Shown here in pieces: positions 29,326-38,914 of a DNA stretch of 64,000 nucleotides. Position 1 is the stretch's first letter; each line of letters begins with the position of its first letter. The stretch is taken from the NCBI RefSeq assembly GCF_000010645.1, contig NC_011565.1, forward strand, positions 324,001 through 388,000, in the 5' to 3' direction. A program made the position numbers and the translations under genes. The notes under the pieces are model-generated. The model had not been told where the DNA came from. It ran no database searches and was given only the letters and a program-made list of their open reading frames with translations. This DNA comes from Candidatus Azobacteroides pseudotrichonymphae genomovar. CFP2 (lineage in GTDB: Bacteria; Bacteroidota; Bacteroidia; Bacteroidales; Azobacteroidaceae).

Positions 29326-29333
29326 CAAAGGTA
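29326..29333 (-). promoter_or_regulatory. Bacteroidota -7 box upstream of ilvE
   Basis: On the minus strand the sequence reads TACCTTTG, an exact TAnnTTTG match, followed by a leader of about 80 bases to the ilvE ATG. No good TTTG -33 element is seen at the right distance, so this is tentative. Confidence 0.45.
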
Positions 29334-29385
29334 ATGTTTCACGTGTGATTTTATTATTATCTTTATAAAAATGTAAAATACATTT

Positions 29386-30339
29386 ATGAGTGTCATTGAT
29401 TTATTAAATAACGATTTCGAAACAAAATTTTCCTTCGAAATTTTACCTCCGCTAAAAGGCAATAATTTTTCTAAAGTGTGCGACATTATAGATAAACTAC
29501 GTGAATTTATTCCGAAATATATCAATATTACTACACATCATAGTGAAAATATTTTCAAAGAAAATAATAATGGAACACTGACAAAAATTAATGTTCGCAA
29601 GCGTCCTGGTACAGTAGCTATAGCTGCTGCTATCCAGAATAAATATCATATTCCCGCTGTTCCCCATATTATCTGTAAAGGATTCACAAGAGAAGAAATA
29701 GAATATGCTTTGATTGATTTACAATATCTTGGTGTGACCGATCTATTACTCTTGCGAGGAGACGTCAATAAATTGGAGCAAGACAAAATTGATTCTAATA
29801 AAAGTCATGAACATACAACTGAATTGATTAAACAAGTAAATAACTTTAATCGAGGAATTGATTTATTGGGGAACCGTTTTGAAGAACCGGAAACACCTTT
29901 TTCTTTTGGTGTAGCTTGTTATCCAGAAAAACATGAAGAAGCTCCAAATATGGAATCAGATATCGCTTTCTTAAAACAGAAAATTGCTTTAGGTGCTGAA
30001 TATATTGTTACCCAAATGTTTTTTGACAACCAGAAATATTTCGAATTTATATCTCGTTGCCATAGGGAAAATATTGCTATTCCTATCATTCCAGGAATCA
30101 AACCTATTATTTCACTTGACCAACTGACTGTTTTACCAAAAATATTTCGCATAGACCTTCCTGAAATATTGACAAACGAATTACGAAAATGTAAAACCAA
30201 CGAATCAATCCAACAATTAGGTGTAGAATGGGGTATCCTCCAGTGCAAAGAACTAATCAATTCAGGTGTTCCAAGCTTGCATTTTTACACCTTTATGGCC
30301 ACCGATAGTGTCCAAAAGATAGTAAAAGAAATATATTAG
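29386..30339 (+). CDS. metF: 5,10-methylenetetrahydrofolate reductase
   Basis: This FAD enzyme reduces methylene-THF to methyl-THF for methionine synthesis. The 317-aa barrel protein begins FSFEILPPLKGNNFSKV, where the FEFFPP-type motif is conserved. It contains YINITTHHS, PHIICKGFTREEIEYALIDLQYLGVTDLLLLRGD, and AEYIVTQMFFDNQKYFEFISRC. These are standard single-domain MetF features. It is far from the hdr genes and no metV zinc-finger partner is present, so I read it as a biosynthetic enzyme rather than part of an acetogenic MetVF-Hdr complex. The next gene, holB, starts 3 bp after its stop. Confidence 0.95.
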   Translation: MSVIDLLNNDFETKFSFEILPPLKGNNFSKVCDIIDKLREFIPKYINITTHHSENIFKENNNGTLTKINVRKRPGTVAIAAAIQNKYHIPAVPHIICKGFTREEIEYALIDLQYLGVTDLLLLRGDVNKLEQDKIDSNKSHEHTTELIKQVNNFNRGIDLLGNRFEEPETPFSFGVACYPEKHEEAPNMESDIAFLKQKIALGAEYIVTQMFFDNQKYFEFISRCHRENIAIPIIPGIKPIISLDQLTVLPKIFRIDLPEILTNELRKCKTNESIQQLGVEWGILQCKELINSGVPSLHFYTFMATDSVQKIVKEIY

Positions 30340-30342
30340 TCT

Positions 30343-31479
30343 ATGTTTTTTAGAAATATTGTTGGGCAAACAATAATCAAGCAGCGATTAATTCAATCAG
30401 TAAAAGATGGTTTTATCCCTCATGCACAGCTGATCACCGGTAATCAGGGGACAGGTACACTTATTTTAGCTTTAGCATATATCCGTTATCTATATTGTAC
30501 TAATCGGCAAGAAAAAGATGCATGTGGAACTTGCCCAAGTTGTCAGAAATTTGACAAACTTGTTCATCCTGATCTACATTTCATTTTTCCTATCATCAAT
30601 AAAAAGAGAAGAGAAGATAAAAAAGAAGCTCTCTGCCATGATTTTCTCCCCGAATGGAGAAACTTTGTATTAACAACACCCTACGCAGATTTTACTTCTT
30701 GGCTCATAAACATTGGTGAAGAAAATGCTCAAGGTTTAATTTATGCAAGAGAAAGTGATGATATTATGCGTAAACTACGCTTCAAAGCTTATGAGGCTGA
30801 TTATAAATCTGTGATTATTTGGTTACCGGAAAAAATGCACGAGACAGCAGCGAGTAGGTTACTAAAATTGCTTGAAGAACCTCCAGAAAAAACAGTTTTT
30901 CTTTTAGTATCTGAGGAACCTGACAAGATAATTGCAACCATTTGTTCAAGGATGCAAGTTATGGCTGTTCCACCTATTGCTGATCAAGATTTATTTCAAA
31001 CTTTACAAGAAAAATATGATATTCCAGACCAAGATATTTGGCATGCAATACGTTTAGCAGAAGGAAGTTATGAAAAAGCAACAAAGATCTTATCCTCTGT
31101 AGAGGATAACGAGTCTTATTTGAATTTGTTTACAACAATTATGCGTAATTCATGGCAAAAAAACATCTTAAGTATAAAAGTAGAAACGGATAAATTTACT
31201 TCAATGAGTCGTGCTCAACAAAAAAAATTTCTAATGTATGCTCAACAAATGATAAGAGAAAATTTCCTTTATCGCTTGAATGAATTGAAAATAAACTTTA
31301 TGAATCATAAAGAAAATGAATTTGCAATCAAATTTCATCCTTATGTAAATGAAACAAATGTCATTAAGTTTATGGAGGAGTTTTCTTTAGCAGAGCAACA
31401 TATAGAATCCAATATCAATCCTCGTATGGTTTTTTTCGATTTATCAATGAAAATAATAGCATTATTAAATAATAACTAA
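30343..31479 (+). CDS. holB: DNA polymerase III delta' subunit (clamp loader ATPase)
   Basis: This clamp-loader subunit has a AAA+ fold. The 378-aa protein starts MFFRNIVGQTIIKQRLIQSV and continues with GFIPHAQLITGNQGTGTLILALAYIRYLYC, a P-loop-like region. The four-cysteine zinc-binding module is CGTCPSCQKFDKLVHPDLHF preceded by a further Cys. KSVIIWLPEKMHETAASRLLKLLEEPPEKTVFLLVSE is the Walker B/sensor region, without the usual Asp-Glu pair, and it lacks an SRC arginine-finger context except TICSRMQ. The length and context (metF-holB-ricT-gldH) are typical of Bacteroidales. Confidence 0.93.
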   Translation: MFFRNIVGQTIIKQRLIQSVKDGFIPHAQLITGNQGTGTLILALAYIRYLYCTNRQEKDACGTCPSCQKFDKLVHPDLHFIFPIINKKRREDKKEALCHDFLPEWRNFVLTTPYADFTSWLINIGEENAQGLIYARESDDIMRKLRFKAYEADYKSVIIWLPEKMHETAASRLLKLLEEPPEKTVFLLVSEEPDKIIATICSRMQVMAVPPIADQDLFQTLQEKYDIPDQDIWHAIRLAEGSYEKATKILSSVEDNESYLNLFTTIMRNSWQKNILSIKVETDKFTSMSRAQQKKFLMYAQQMIRENFLYRLNELKINFMNHKENEFAIKFHPYVNETNVIKFMEEFSLAEQHIESNINPRMVFFDLSMKIIALLNNN

Positions 31480-31493
31480 CATAACTAATAATT

Positions 31494-32561
31494 ATGGAAT
31501 ATTGTTTGTACAGTGGACAATGCTGCATTACATCAAAGGGTTGCTGCGAAAAGCAATGTAGCAAACTTAATACATATGACTATTTGTGTGATATCCCAGA
31601 ATCTCAACAAAATACTAACTATATAGAGGTTCAATTTAAAAATGCAAGAAAAGGATATTACTTTAATAGTGAAAAGATAAAATTTAAAAAAGGAGATTTA
31701 GTTGTTGTAGAATCTACCATAGGATATGATATTGGTACTGTTACCTTAACTAGTCAATTAGTCTTATTGCAAATGAAAAAACGTTGTCGTCCAAATACCG
31801 AAATAAAAAGAGTTCTCCGACAGGCTAACATGGTCGATATCGAAAAATTCAAAGAAGCCAAAGATAGAGAATATTTGACAACAATCCGTTCTCGAGAGCT
31901 TGCAAAACATTTAGAGTTACAGATGAAAATCAGTTACGTAGAATATCAAGGAGATGGAAGCAAAGCCACTTTTTACTATATAGCTGAAGAAAGAATAGAT
32001 TTTCGTCAATTAATCAAAGATTTAGCTGCAGCTTTTCATATTCGTGTAGAGATGAGACAAATTGGAGTTCGTCAAGAAGCTGGTCAAATTGGAGGAATAG
32101 GTTCATGTGGACGAGAACTCTGTTGTTCAGGATGGATGCACAAGTTTGTATCAGTTTCCACAAGCGTTGCACAATTACAAGATATTTCTATTAATACACA
32201 AAAATTAGCTGGACAATGCACCAAATTAAGATGTTGTCTCAATTACGAAGTAGATACTTACATAAAAGCTCAAAAACATTTTCCCTCTCGTGAAATTCCA
32301 TTAGAAACACGATCTGATTTATATTACTGTATCAAAGTGGATCTTCTTAAAAATCAAATGTACTACTCGAGCAATGTTAATAATACAACTAATGTAATTG
32401 CCATTTCTCCAGAAAAAGCTTTTGAAATAATCCATATGAATAAAAAAGGACACAAACCTTCAACTCTGGAAACAGAACAAAACAAACAATCCTCTAATTC
32501 ATGTCAAGATGTTCTGAGAGGCAATCTTACCCGTTTCGATTCTTTTAGAAAAGAAAAGTGA
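31494..32561 (+). CDS. ricT: RicT-like PSP1-domain protein
   Basis: A 355-aa cytoplasmic protein with the PSP1 C-terminal domain. Relatives in Firmicutes (RicT/YaaT) form an Fe-S complex involved in RNA maturation and phosphorelay; the Bacteroidota role is not established. The cysteine-rich N-terminus reads MEYCLYSGQCCITSKGCCEKQC. The PSP1 core includes KKGDLVVVESTIGYDIGTVTLT and VRQEAGQIGGIGSCGRELCCSGWMHKF, followed by AGQCTKLRCCLNYEVDTY. The many cysteines suggest metal or Fe-S binding. It lies between holB and gldH with short gaps, a conserved arrangement. Confidence 0.88.
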   Translation: MEYCLYSGQCCITSKGCCEKQCSKLNTYDYLCDIPESQQNTNYIEVQFKNARKGYYFNSEKIKFKKGDLVVVESTIGYDIGTVTLTSQLVLLQMKKRCRPNTEIKRVLRQANMVDIEKFKEAKDREYLTTIRSRELAKHLELQMKISYVEYQGDGSKATFYYIAEERIDFRQLIKDLAAAFHIRVEMRQIGVRQEAGQIGGIGSCGRELCCSGWMHKFVSVSTSVAQLQDISINTQKLAGQCTKLRCCLNYEVDTYIKAQKHFPSREIPLETRSDLYYCIKVDLLKNQMYYSSNVNNTTNVIAISPEKAFEIIHMNKKGHKPSTLETEQNKQSSNSCQDVLRGNLTRFDSFRKEK

Positions 32562-32608
32562 GATAGATCTTATGAGTAAGGTACACAGATAAGACAAATT
32601 GCAAATAA

Positions 32609-33133
32609 ATGACTAAAAATAAACAGAATTCTCTCCTTTTTTCTTTACAAGAAATTATACAAAATAACAAAGTGATACTGCTATTCTTATTTCCATCTCT
32701 TTTAACTTCTTGTACTTTCAATGAAATATTTTATGAATTCTATTCGTTTCCTTATTCAAAATGGGATAAGAAAACAGCTATACAATTTGAAGTTCCAGTA
32801 AAAGATATTTCCATATTCTATGATGTATTTTTTGAATTAAGACATACTAATACTTATCATTTTCGCAACTTGTGGTTAGTTGCAAACTACAGGATTCTTA
32901 ATAAGAATAGTCGACAAGACACTATTTGCATTGAACTAGCAAATAGATTCGGTGAATGGTACGGAAGTGGCATACATTTGCGTTCTTATGTTTTCCCTTA
33001 TCAATTAAATGTTCAGTATCCTGATACAGGAACATACATATATTCCATTCACCATGGAATGCAAGAAAATCCATTAAGGGGAATTTCAGATTTCGGCTTG
33101 AGAGTAGTAAAAAAACAGTCTAACAAAAAATAA
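32609..33133 (+). CDS. gldH: GldH-like lipoprotein
   Basis: A 174-aa predicted lipoprotein: hydrophobic stretch VILLFLFPSLLTSCTF ends in a lipobox Cys near residue 35. The mature part, with FYEFYSFPYSKWDKKTAIQFEV, YDVFFELRHTNTYHFRNLWL and IHHGMQENPLRGISDFGLRV, matches the GldH family. GldH was first found as a gliding-motility protein but is widespread in non-gliding Bacteroidota. The long N-terminal region before the signal suggests the true start could be an internal codon, but no better ATG is obvious. It follows ricT as in many relatives. Confidence 0.85.
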   Translation: MTKNKQNSLLFSLQEIIQNNKVILLFLFPSLLTSCTFNEIFYEFYSFPYSKWDKKTAIQFEVPVKDISIFYDVFFELRHTNTYHFRNLWLVANYRILNKNSRQDTICIELANRFGEWYGSGIHLRSYVFPYQLNVQYPDTGTYIYSIHHGMQENPLRGISDFGLRVVKKQSNKK

Positions 33134-33145
33134 GATAAATAATAT

Positions 33146-34321
33146 ATGAACAATTTTAGATTTTGTAGTCCGACAGAATTTATATTTGGCAAAAACACTA
33201 TTTGCAAAGTAGCACAACTAGTTAAGCAATATGGAGGTTCTAAAGTCTTAATCCATTACGGCAATAAATCGGCTAAGAAAAGTGGTTTATTAACTCAAAT
33301 AGAAAACTGTTTTCAAAATGAATTTATTGAGTATGTCAAATTAGGAGGAGTACAACCCAATCCAATAGATGAATTAGTTTACAAAGGAATAGAATTAGGC
33401 CGAAAAGAAAAAGTAAATTTTATTTTAGCGATCGGAGGCGGAAGTGTTATTGATTCAGCTAAAGCAATTGCCGCTGGAATTCTTTACAACGGCGATTTTT
33501 GGAATTTCTTTGAAGGAATTGTAACAATTAATCATGCATTACCTATTGCTACTGTCCTTACACTTCCTGCAGCAGGAAGTGAAGGTTCTCCTAATACTGT
33601 TATTACCAAAACAGATGGAATGTTGAAAAGGGGAATAGGTAGTTCATTTATTCGTCCAGTTTTTTCCATCATGGACCCGGTTCTAACTTTTACACTCCCA
33701 ACATGCCAAACGGTTTATGGTATTGCTGATATGATGGCACATGTCATGGAACGTTATTTTACACAAACACAAGGTGTTGATATCACTGATCGTATGTGCG
33801 AATCTATTTTACTTTCTATCATTCACTCAGCAAAAACTCTTATAAGAGAACCAGAAAATTATGACGCTCGCGCCAATATCATGTGGGCAAGTACAATTGC
33901 CCACAACGGAATTTGTGGAGTGGGACGCGAAGAAGATTGGGCTACTCATGCCTTAGAACATGAATTAAGTGCCTTATATAATATAGCACACGGAGCTGGT
34001 CTTGCCGTTATGTTCCCTGCATGGATGCAGTATGTCTATACAGCAGGAATTGACCGTTTTGTACAATTTGCAACCCGTGTATGGAATATTGAAAATATTG
34101 GCAGCAAAAAGGAAATAGCTCTAAAAGGAATACATGCTTTAAAAGATTTCTTTTCGTCTATTAAGCTACCTATCAATTTCGAGCAATTGGGAGCACAAAA
34201 ATCAGACATCGACAAATTGATAGATACGTTAAAAATTAATACAAAAGGAAAGCTAGGTAATTTTCTTCTACTAGATATGAACGACGCAAGGGCAATCTAT
34301 GAAATTGCTGCGAAAAGGTGA
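33146..34321 (+). CDS. Iron-containing alcohol dehydrogenase (BdhA/YqhD-like)
   Basis: A 391-aa group III, NAD(P)H-dependent alcohol/aldehyde oxidoreductase. The N-terminal CSPTEFIFGKNTI is typical. The nucleotide-binding region is LAIGGGSVIDSAKAIAAG. The metal ligands lie in YGIADMMAHVMERYFT (Asp and His) and HALEHELSALYNIAHGAGLAVMFP (two His). The fold is complete. It probably reduces aldehydes and serves as an electron sink in fermentation; the exact substrate cannot be told. It lies 12 bp after gldH, and tRNA-Pro follows. Confidence 0.92.
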   Translation: MNNFRFCSPTEFIFGKNTICKVAQLVKQYGGSKVLIHYGNKSAKKSGLLTQIENCFQNEFIEYVKLGGVQPNPIDELVYKGIELGRKEKVNFILAIGGGSVIDSAKAIAAGILYNGDFWNFFEGIVTINHALPIATVLTLPAAGSEGSPNTVITKTDGMLKRGIGSSFIRPVFSIMDPVLTFTLPTCQTVYGIADMMAHVMERYFTQTQGVDITDRMCESILLSIIHSAKTLIREPENYDARANIMWASTIAHNGICGVGREEDWATHALEHELSALYNIAHGAGLAVMFPAWMQYVYTAGIDRFVQFATRVWNIENIGSKKEIALKGIHALKDFFSSIKLPINFEQLGAQKSDIDKLIDTLKINTKGKLGNFLLLDMNDARAIYEIAAKR

Positions 34322-34358
34322 AATTTTTGTAGACTTCATTTGATTTGCAAAAAATAAT

Positions 34359-34366
34359 TACCTTTA
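34359..34366 (+). promoter_or_regulatory. Possible -7 box for tRNA-Pro
   Basis: TACCTTTA resembles TAnnTTTG and lies 24 bp before the tRNA 5' end, with TTTG at 34339-34342 upstream. Spacing is shorter than ideal, so this is tentative. Confidence 0.35.
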
Positions 34367-34389
34367 TATCCCTATCCTAATGATAGGAG

Positions 34390-34464
34390 CGAGGTGTAGC
34401 GCAGTCCGGTTAGCGCACCTGCTTTGGGAGCAGGGGGACGCAGGTTCGAATCCTGCTACCTCGA
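34390..34464 (+). tRNA. tRNA-Pro (anticodon UGG)
   Basis: A complete 75-nt cloverleaf. The acceptor stem CGAGGTG pairs with TACCTCG (one G-T), the D arm is GCGC/GCGC-type with a GG loop, the anticodon stem is CCTGC/GCAGG with loop TTTGGGA (anticodon TGG), and the T arm is GCAGG-TTCGAAT-CCTGC. Discriminator A at 34464. The terminal CCA is not encoded. UGG can read all proline codons by wobble, consistent with a reduced tRNA set. Confidence 0.97.
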
Positions 34465-34500
34465 CAAGTTTTAAGATATTAAAATTTACATTAACCGAAT

Positions 34501-35895
34501 ATGGAATCTGGAAACACGATTTGTGCAATAGCAACTCCTCCCGGTCAGGGAGGAGTTGCTATAATAAGGATTTCAGGTAAAGAAGCTCTTGCTATTGCAA
34601 GTAGAATTTATACACCCAAAGCAAAGAATATTACCACTATTGAAGATCAAGCTGCCTACACCTCAAGTTTTGGTATTATACATAAAGAAAATGAGATTTT
34701 AGATAAAGTTGTCGTATTTGTATTTCGCTCTCCTCACTCTTTTACAGGAGAAGATACAGTAGAAATAACATGTCATGGCTCAATATATATTCAACAGGAA
34801 ATAATTAAATTGTTACTTGACAATGGATGCCATTTAGCTAGGCCTGGCGAATTTACTCAAAAAGCTTTCTTGAATGGTAAAATGGATTTATCTCAAGCGG
34901 AGTCCGTTATCGATTTAATTTCTTCTTCTTCTGCAGCAGCTCATCGTTTAGCATTTAACCAAATGCGAGGAGGCTTTGGTAAAAAATTAAAAAATCTTCG
35001 TTTTCAATTACTCAGATTTGTATCTCTAATTGAATTGGAACTGGACTTTGAAGAAGATGTAGAATTTGTAGATCGTGTAAAATTACTGGATTCAGTTCTT
35101 TCTATTAAAGATACTTTGTCACATCTAATTCAATCTTTTAGCTTGGGAAATGCTATTAAAAATGGAATTCCAGTAGTAATTATAGGTGAGACTAATGTTG
35201 GTAAATCAACTTTACTTAATCATTTATTAAACGAAGAAAAAGCCATTGTCTCGGAGATTCATGGTACAACACGAGATATAATAGAAGATGTTATAAATAT
35301 CAGTGGCATTGCTTTTCGATTTATAGATACAGCAGGTATTCGTAATACGAAAAACGAGATAGAATTACTGGGCATTGAACGAACTTACCAAAAAATAAAA
35401 AAGGCATCTATCGTTATTTGGATGATTGATGCTACAAAATTCAATAAAGAAATAAAACACATTGCCGACCGTATTAGTCCATTAATAATGGACAAAAAAT
35501 TAATCGTCATATTTAATAAAATTGATAAACTAAATCATAGTAAACAGTTTTTTTTAAAAAAAAAACTTCCTCATATCTCTGCTGAGTATATTTGTTTATC
35601 TGCCAAGTACAAAAGAAATACGGATATTTTAGAAAAAACTTTACTGGAAGCTGCAAAGCTTTCAAGCTTAAACTATAATGACATAATCGTCACTAATATG
35701 AGACATTATGAAGCTTTAAGATCGGCATTGGGAGCTCTTCAAAGGATAGAAGAGGGATTAAAAACAAATGTTTCTTACGAACTTATTTCACAAGATATTC
35801 GTGAATGCACACATTACCTTGGTGAAATAACTGGTGAAATTTCAACAGATGAAATATTAGAAAATATATTTAAAAACTTCTGTATTGGTAAATGA
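34501..35895 (+). CDS. mnmE: tRNA modification GTPase MnmE
   Basis: MnmE works with MnmG (also encoded here, at 46989-48863) to modify uridine-34 of certain tRNAs. The 464-aa protein starts with MESGNTICAIATPPGQGGVA, the conserved THF-binding N-terminal domain. The GTPase domain has the P-loop GETNVGKSTLLN, the switch GTTRDIIED, the G3 DTAG, and NKID. It ends in FKNFCIGK with the C-terminal cysteine motif CIGK. All parts are intact. It starts 36 bp after tRNA-Pro. Confidence 0.97.
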   Translation: MESGNTICAIATPPGQGGVAIIRISGKEALAIASRIYTPKAKNITTIEDQAAYTSSFGIIHKENEILDKVVVFVFRSPHSFTGEDTVEITCHGSIYIQQEIIKLLLDNGCHLARPGEFTQKAFLNGKMDLSQAESVIDLISSSSAAAHRLAFNQMRGGFGKKLKNLRFQLLRFVSLIELELDFEEDVEFVDRVKLLDSVLSIKDTLSHLIQSFSLGNAIKNGIPVVIIGETNVGKSTLLNHLLNEEKAIVSEIHGTTRDIIEDVINISGIAFRFIDTAGIRNTKNEIELLGIERTYQKIKKASIVIWMIDATKFNKEIKHIADRISPLIMDKKLIVIFNKIDKLNHSKQFFLKKKLPHISAEYICLSAKYKRNTDILEKTLLEAAKLSSLNYNDIIVTNMRHYEALRSALGALQRIEEGLKTNVSYELISQDIRECTHYLGEITGEISTDEILENIFKNFCIGK

Positions 35896-35913
35896 CAATA
35901 ATTGCAATTCAAT

Positions 35914-35955
35914 TATCAATATTAACTAATTGAGTATCAATATTAACTAATTGAG
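35914..35955. repeat. 21-bp exact tandem duplication
   Basis: Two adjacent copies of a 21-bp unit starting tatcaatattaactaattg, at 35914-35934 and 35935-35955, just after mnmE and just before a perfect palindrome. Confidence 0.92.
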
Positions 35956-35958
35956 TTG

Positions 35959-35984
35959 TTGCTTATGGTTGCAACCATAAGCAA
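35959..35984. terminator. 26-bp perfect palindrome after mnmE, possible terminator
   Basis: ttgcttatggtt-gc-aaccataagcaa is a perfect palindrome, so the RNA could form a hairpin of about 11-12 bp. It lies 64 bp after the mnmE stop. A run of seven T follows only about 25 bases later, so it is not a canonical intrinsic terminator. The perfect symmetry could also be a protein-binding site. Confidence 0.4.
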
Positions 35985-36652
35985 ACATCAGTTAAGTTAA
36001 GTTTAGTTTTTTTGCATTTGAACATCAAAAGATGCTGTAACATGTGTAACGTAGTAAAAAATTTACTAAAAAAATAATCTGGAATTTTCAGATCATTTGA
36101 TAATTTTTTTGTAGGACTTTTTACCAAATTGCCAGATTCTGTGGATATCCTTATAATAAGGATTAGATAAAGTTAATCATTTCCTGTTTTCTTTGCAAAT
36201 GCTCTTCTTGTTCGCTATAGAAGAAAAGTAGAAATTTCTGCCCTTTCATATCATTAACTAATGGAATATAGCCTTACTTACACCGAAATCTTCACAATAT
36301 GAAGAGGAAATGCCATTAATAACATTTGATTTGATTCCATTCGATTATACTTCTAAATTCAGAAAAATCATTTTCTCTAAAAGTTTCCAACCTATCATTC
36401 AATTTTAGAGTGAAAATGATTGAATCTTCTTTTTGCTAGTTTCATTTTTTTTACGACCTGTGAAAATTTGATTGCGATTATCTTCAGGGTTATTCGCGAA
36501 TAAATTTCGTTTTTGGTCTGCCGTTTCTATGTATTTAATCATTTTTTTAGGTCTTTTATTTTTTTCTCTTCCTAATTCTTCAAATAATTTTATGTTTAAC
36601 GATTGAGAATTCAAGATAAATCCACATTTTTTTTACTTTGTAGTAAGTAATT

Positions 36653-36680
36653 TTTCTAATTATGCATTTCTAATTATGCA
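36653..36680. repeat. 14-bp exact tandem duplication
   Basis: Adjacent copies of tttctaattatgca at 36653-36666 and 36667-36680. Confidence 0.85.
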
Positions 36681-36810
36681 TTGCCTCCCTCCTATAAAAT
36701 CTGCTTCTATAACTCTGAGTTGATTTTCTTTCAAATCGGTTTTTTATTATTTCATTTTGTCCATACAATCACTTTTTCACAAAGTTTAAAACTTTTTGGT
36801 ATTTCTCTAT

Positions 36811-36846
36811 TGAAGGTTTGTTATCATTTGAAGGTTTGTTATCATT
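36811..36846. repeat. 18-bp exact tandem duplication
   Basis: Adjacent copies of tgaaggtttgttatcatt at 36811-36828 and 36829-36846, in decayed sequence. Confidence 0.9.
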
Positions 36847-38102
36847 CTGTGAATGATTCAGACATTTTTTTATTTCTCTTTCGGATTGTAAAGCGCAACA
36901 AAATAAATACAAGATATATTTTGGTCCACACCCTTTCTTTTTTCTACTAATTCCCCAATAATAATGAGTAAGTGAATGCAGAATTTGCTTACTCAATTAT
37001 AAAGTATAATATTTAGTTTGCCGATGCCTATTTCTAACTCATTTGCCAAAACAATACATTTCCATTAATTATCCTTCAATTCGTTTTCAACGTCAATCCA
37101 ATAATCCACACTAAACCTGCACTACAAAGTATTGAAAGATAGCTATAGATATAATTAGGTTTAACAATTTCAAATATATTTTTTGTATCAAAACAAACCC
37201 AGTTTAAAGTATATACAAAACTATGGTAATTTTTGAGATCTCCCCTAATCAAATTAATTTTCCGCCTTCAGCTTTTTTTATAAAAAACAATTTGAAATTT
37301 TCGTACATCAGATTTTAACAATAAACAATGATATAACTTTACCATTTGATTGACAATATCTTACTCAACTCATTTGGTGACAATGGAAGTAGTTAGAAGT
37401 ATAGGAACATCCCTTCATAAAAGTTTTACAAAATTTATGATACATTCGAATGTAGGTTTAGATTCTACCTAAAAACAAAACACTAACGTGCTGTATCAAC
37501 ACAAGCTACTATTGATAAATTTATTTTTGACGAGATGCTCCAAATCATTCATGGTTTTTCTGCATTGAAAAATCAATACAAAGAGTCTTCATTTTCTCTT
37601 GTTTCGCATCATCCCATTAGGATGAGTATTTTTTACTATTATTTTGTTTGCTATTAATACATTATACAGAAACTCCAAACAATTGTAATTTATTTATTTA
37701 GTCACGCATAATGCTAATCAAAGACAGAAAATATCACTGAAATTCTTAAAAAGAAGTGGAACAGGAAGCTAAAACCTATTTTTTTAATCGACAAAACCTT
37801 CAACCATTAAGAATTTTTTCAACGGCTCTCTATTATTGATCATAAAACTTCAACAGTTAAAAAGTCTTTTGCAATAACGTTTCCTCCTCCTTTCTATTCA
37901 TAACTATGTAAATAAATTTATTTTGTAGTTCACTTATTTTACATTTATCCCCGTTAATTATTTTGTGTATTATTTAAGCATATATGAACTTTTTTTGTTA
38001 AAACAAAACTTCTAACATAAACAACATAAACACACTCTTGTACAACTATTTTAAAATTCAGTAAATAAACAATATCTAAAGATTCATATGTAAAAATACA
38101 TG

Positions 38103-38176
38103 TAGCGAGAGGGGGATACGATCCCCCGCCCTCATGATTATGAATCATGCGCTCTAACCAACTGAGCTACCTCGCC
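38103..38176 (-). tRNA. tRNA-Met (anticodon CAU), unusual T-loop
   Basis: A 74-nt cloverleaf on the minus strand. The acceptor GGCGAGG pairs with TCTCGCT (two G-T pairs), the D arm is GCTC/GAGC with loop AGTTGGTTA, the anticodon stem is CATGA/TCATG with loop TTCATAA (anticodon CAT), and the T stem is GGGGG/CCCCC. G1 pairs with T72, so it is not the initiator form with an unpaired C1-A72. The T-loop reads ATCGTAT instead of TTCRANN, so T54 and A58 appear exchanged. CAT could also mark tRNA-Ile2, but the body matches elongator Met. CCA is not encoded. Confidence 0.9.
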
Positions 38177-38889
38177 TCAAATCCTCATACAAAAGTAAGG
38201 CAATATTTTTATATCCACTGCCCAAAAGTCAATACAAATGCTATAGAGAAATTTTAAAAAATTCAATTCCTATTCTTTTCTTGATTTTTTATATCTCTGT
38301 CGTTAATCCACAACGATAATTTATACTTGAATCTAACTTCTATAATATTTGAAAAAGTATAAGATTACCCAAATTTCTTTTGCGAATGGGACGGATTATT
38401 ATCAGTAAATCAAATTCCCTATTTTTTTTTAGATATAGATGAATTCTCTGAATAATTGAAATCTTTTTTCTTAAAAAGAGAATTTGCAAAAGTGAGAAAA
38501 ATAATTCATTATGCATTAACATAGCATTCAGATGATGAAAAATTAACCCATGATGTAATGTTTTCGTTAGAAGATTTCTACAAATGGAATAATTTATTTA
38601 TTCATACCTACCTAACACTACAAAGACATTCAGGATCTTAAAGATAGACGAATATTAAGTTAATTGCTCTCATTCATTTGGAAATGGAAAAGGATGGCTT
38701 TTGTCTATAAAAAATGAAATACAAATACAAGAGAGATATAGTAATTCTTTCTAACATTTATATAACAATAGGAGAAAATCTGATTAAAAAGACCTTTTAA
38801 ATTCTGCTATAAGATATAATTAACGAGGGGATTGCTATTTTGGGTTCTACTATTAACTCCTATTAGTTGTTACTTCAATCTTATTTTTT
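38177..38889. other. Gap upstream of the TPR-like remnant
   Basis: 713 bp without an intact gene. Near 38710-38850 the + strand has broken frames such as RDIVILSNIYITIGENLIKK, which may be the upstream part of the TPR-like remnant that follows. A small minus-strand frame at 38340-38522 looks like chance. Confidence 0.4.
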
Positions 38890-38914
38890 TTGAAACAGAT
38901 TTTTTTGAAACAGA
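38885..38914. repeat. 15-bp exact tandem duplication
   Basis: Adjacent copies of tttttttgaaacaga at 38885-38899 and 38900-38914, at the apparent beginning of the TPR-like remnant. Confidence 0.85.

Larger units (their letters stand above)
35896..38102. other. Long decayed gap between mnmE and tRNA-Met
   Basis: About 2.2 kb without an intact gene. It holds a palindrome after mnmE (35959-35984), and tandem duplications at 35914-35955, 36653-36680 and 36811-36846. On the minus strand around 37170-37085 a short frame reads PNYIYSYLSILCSAGLVWIIGLTL, like one or two transmembrane helices of a lost membrane protein. Apart from these I see no function. Confidence 0.55.

Noticed and set aside
29386-30339. 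metF as part of an acetogenic MetVF-Hdr complex
   Set aside because: It is 15 kb from hdr, has no metV partner and sits beside holB in a standard arrangement; a biosynthetic role is simpler.
36405-36996. Small ORFs in the mnmE-tRNA-Met gap
   Set aside because: Biased lysine/asparagine or phenylalanine composition, overlap with tandem duplications, no motifs; they look like AT-rich chance frames.
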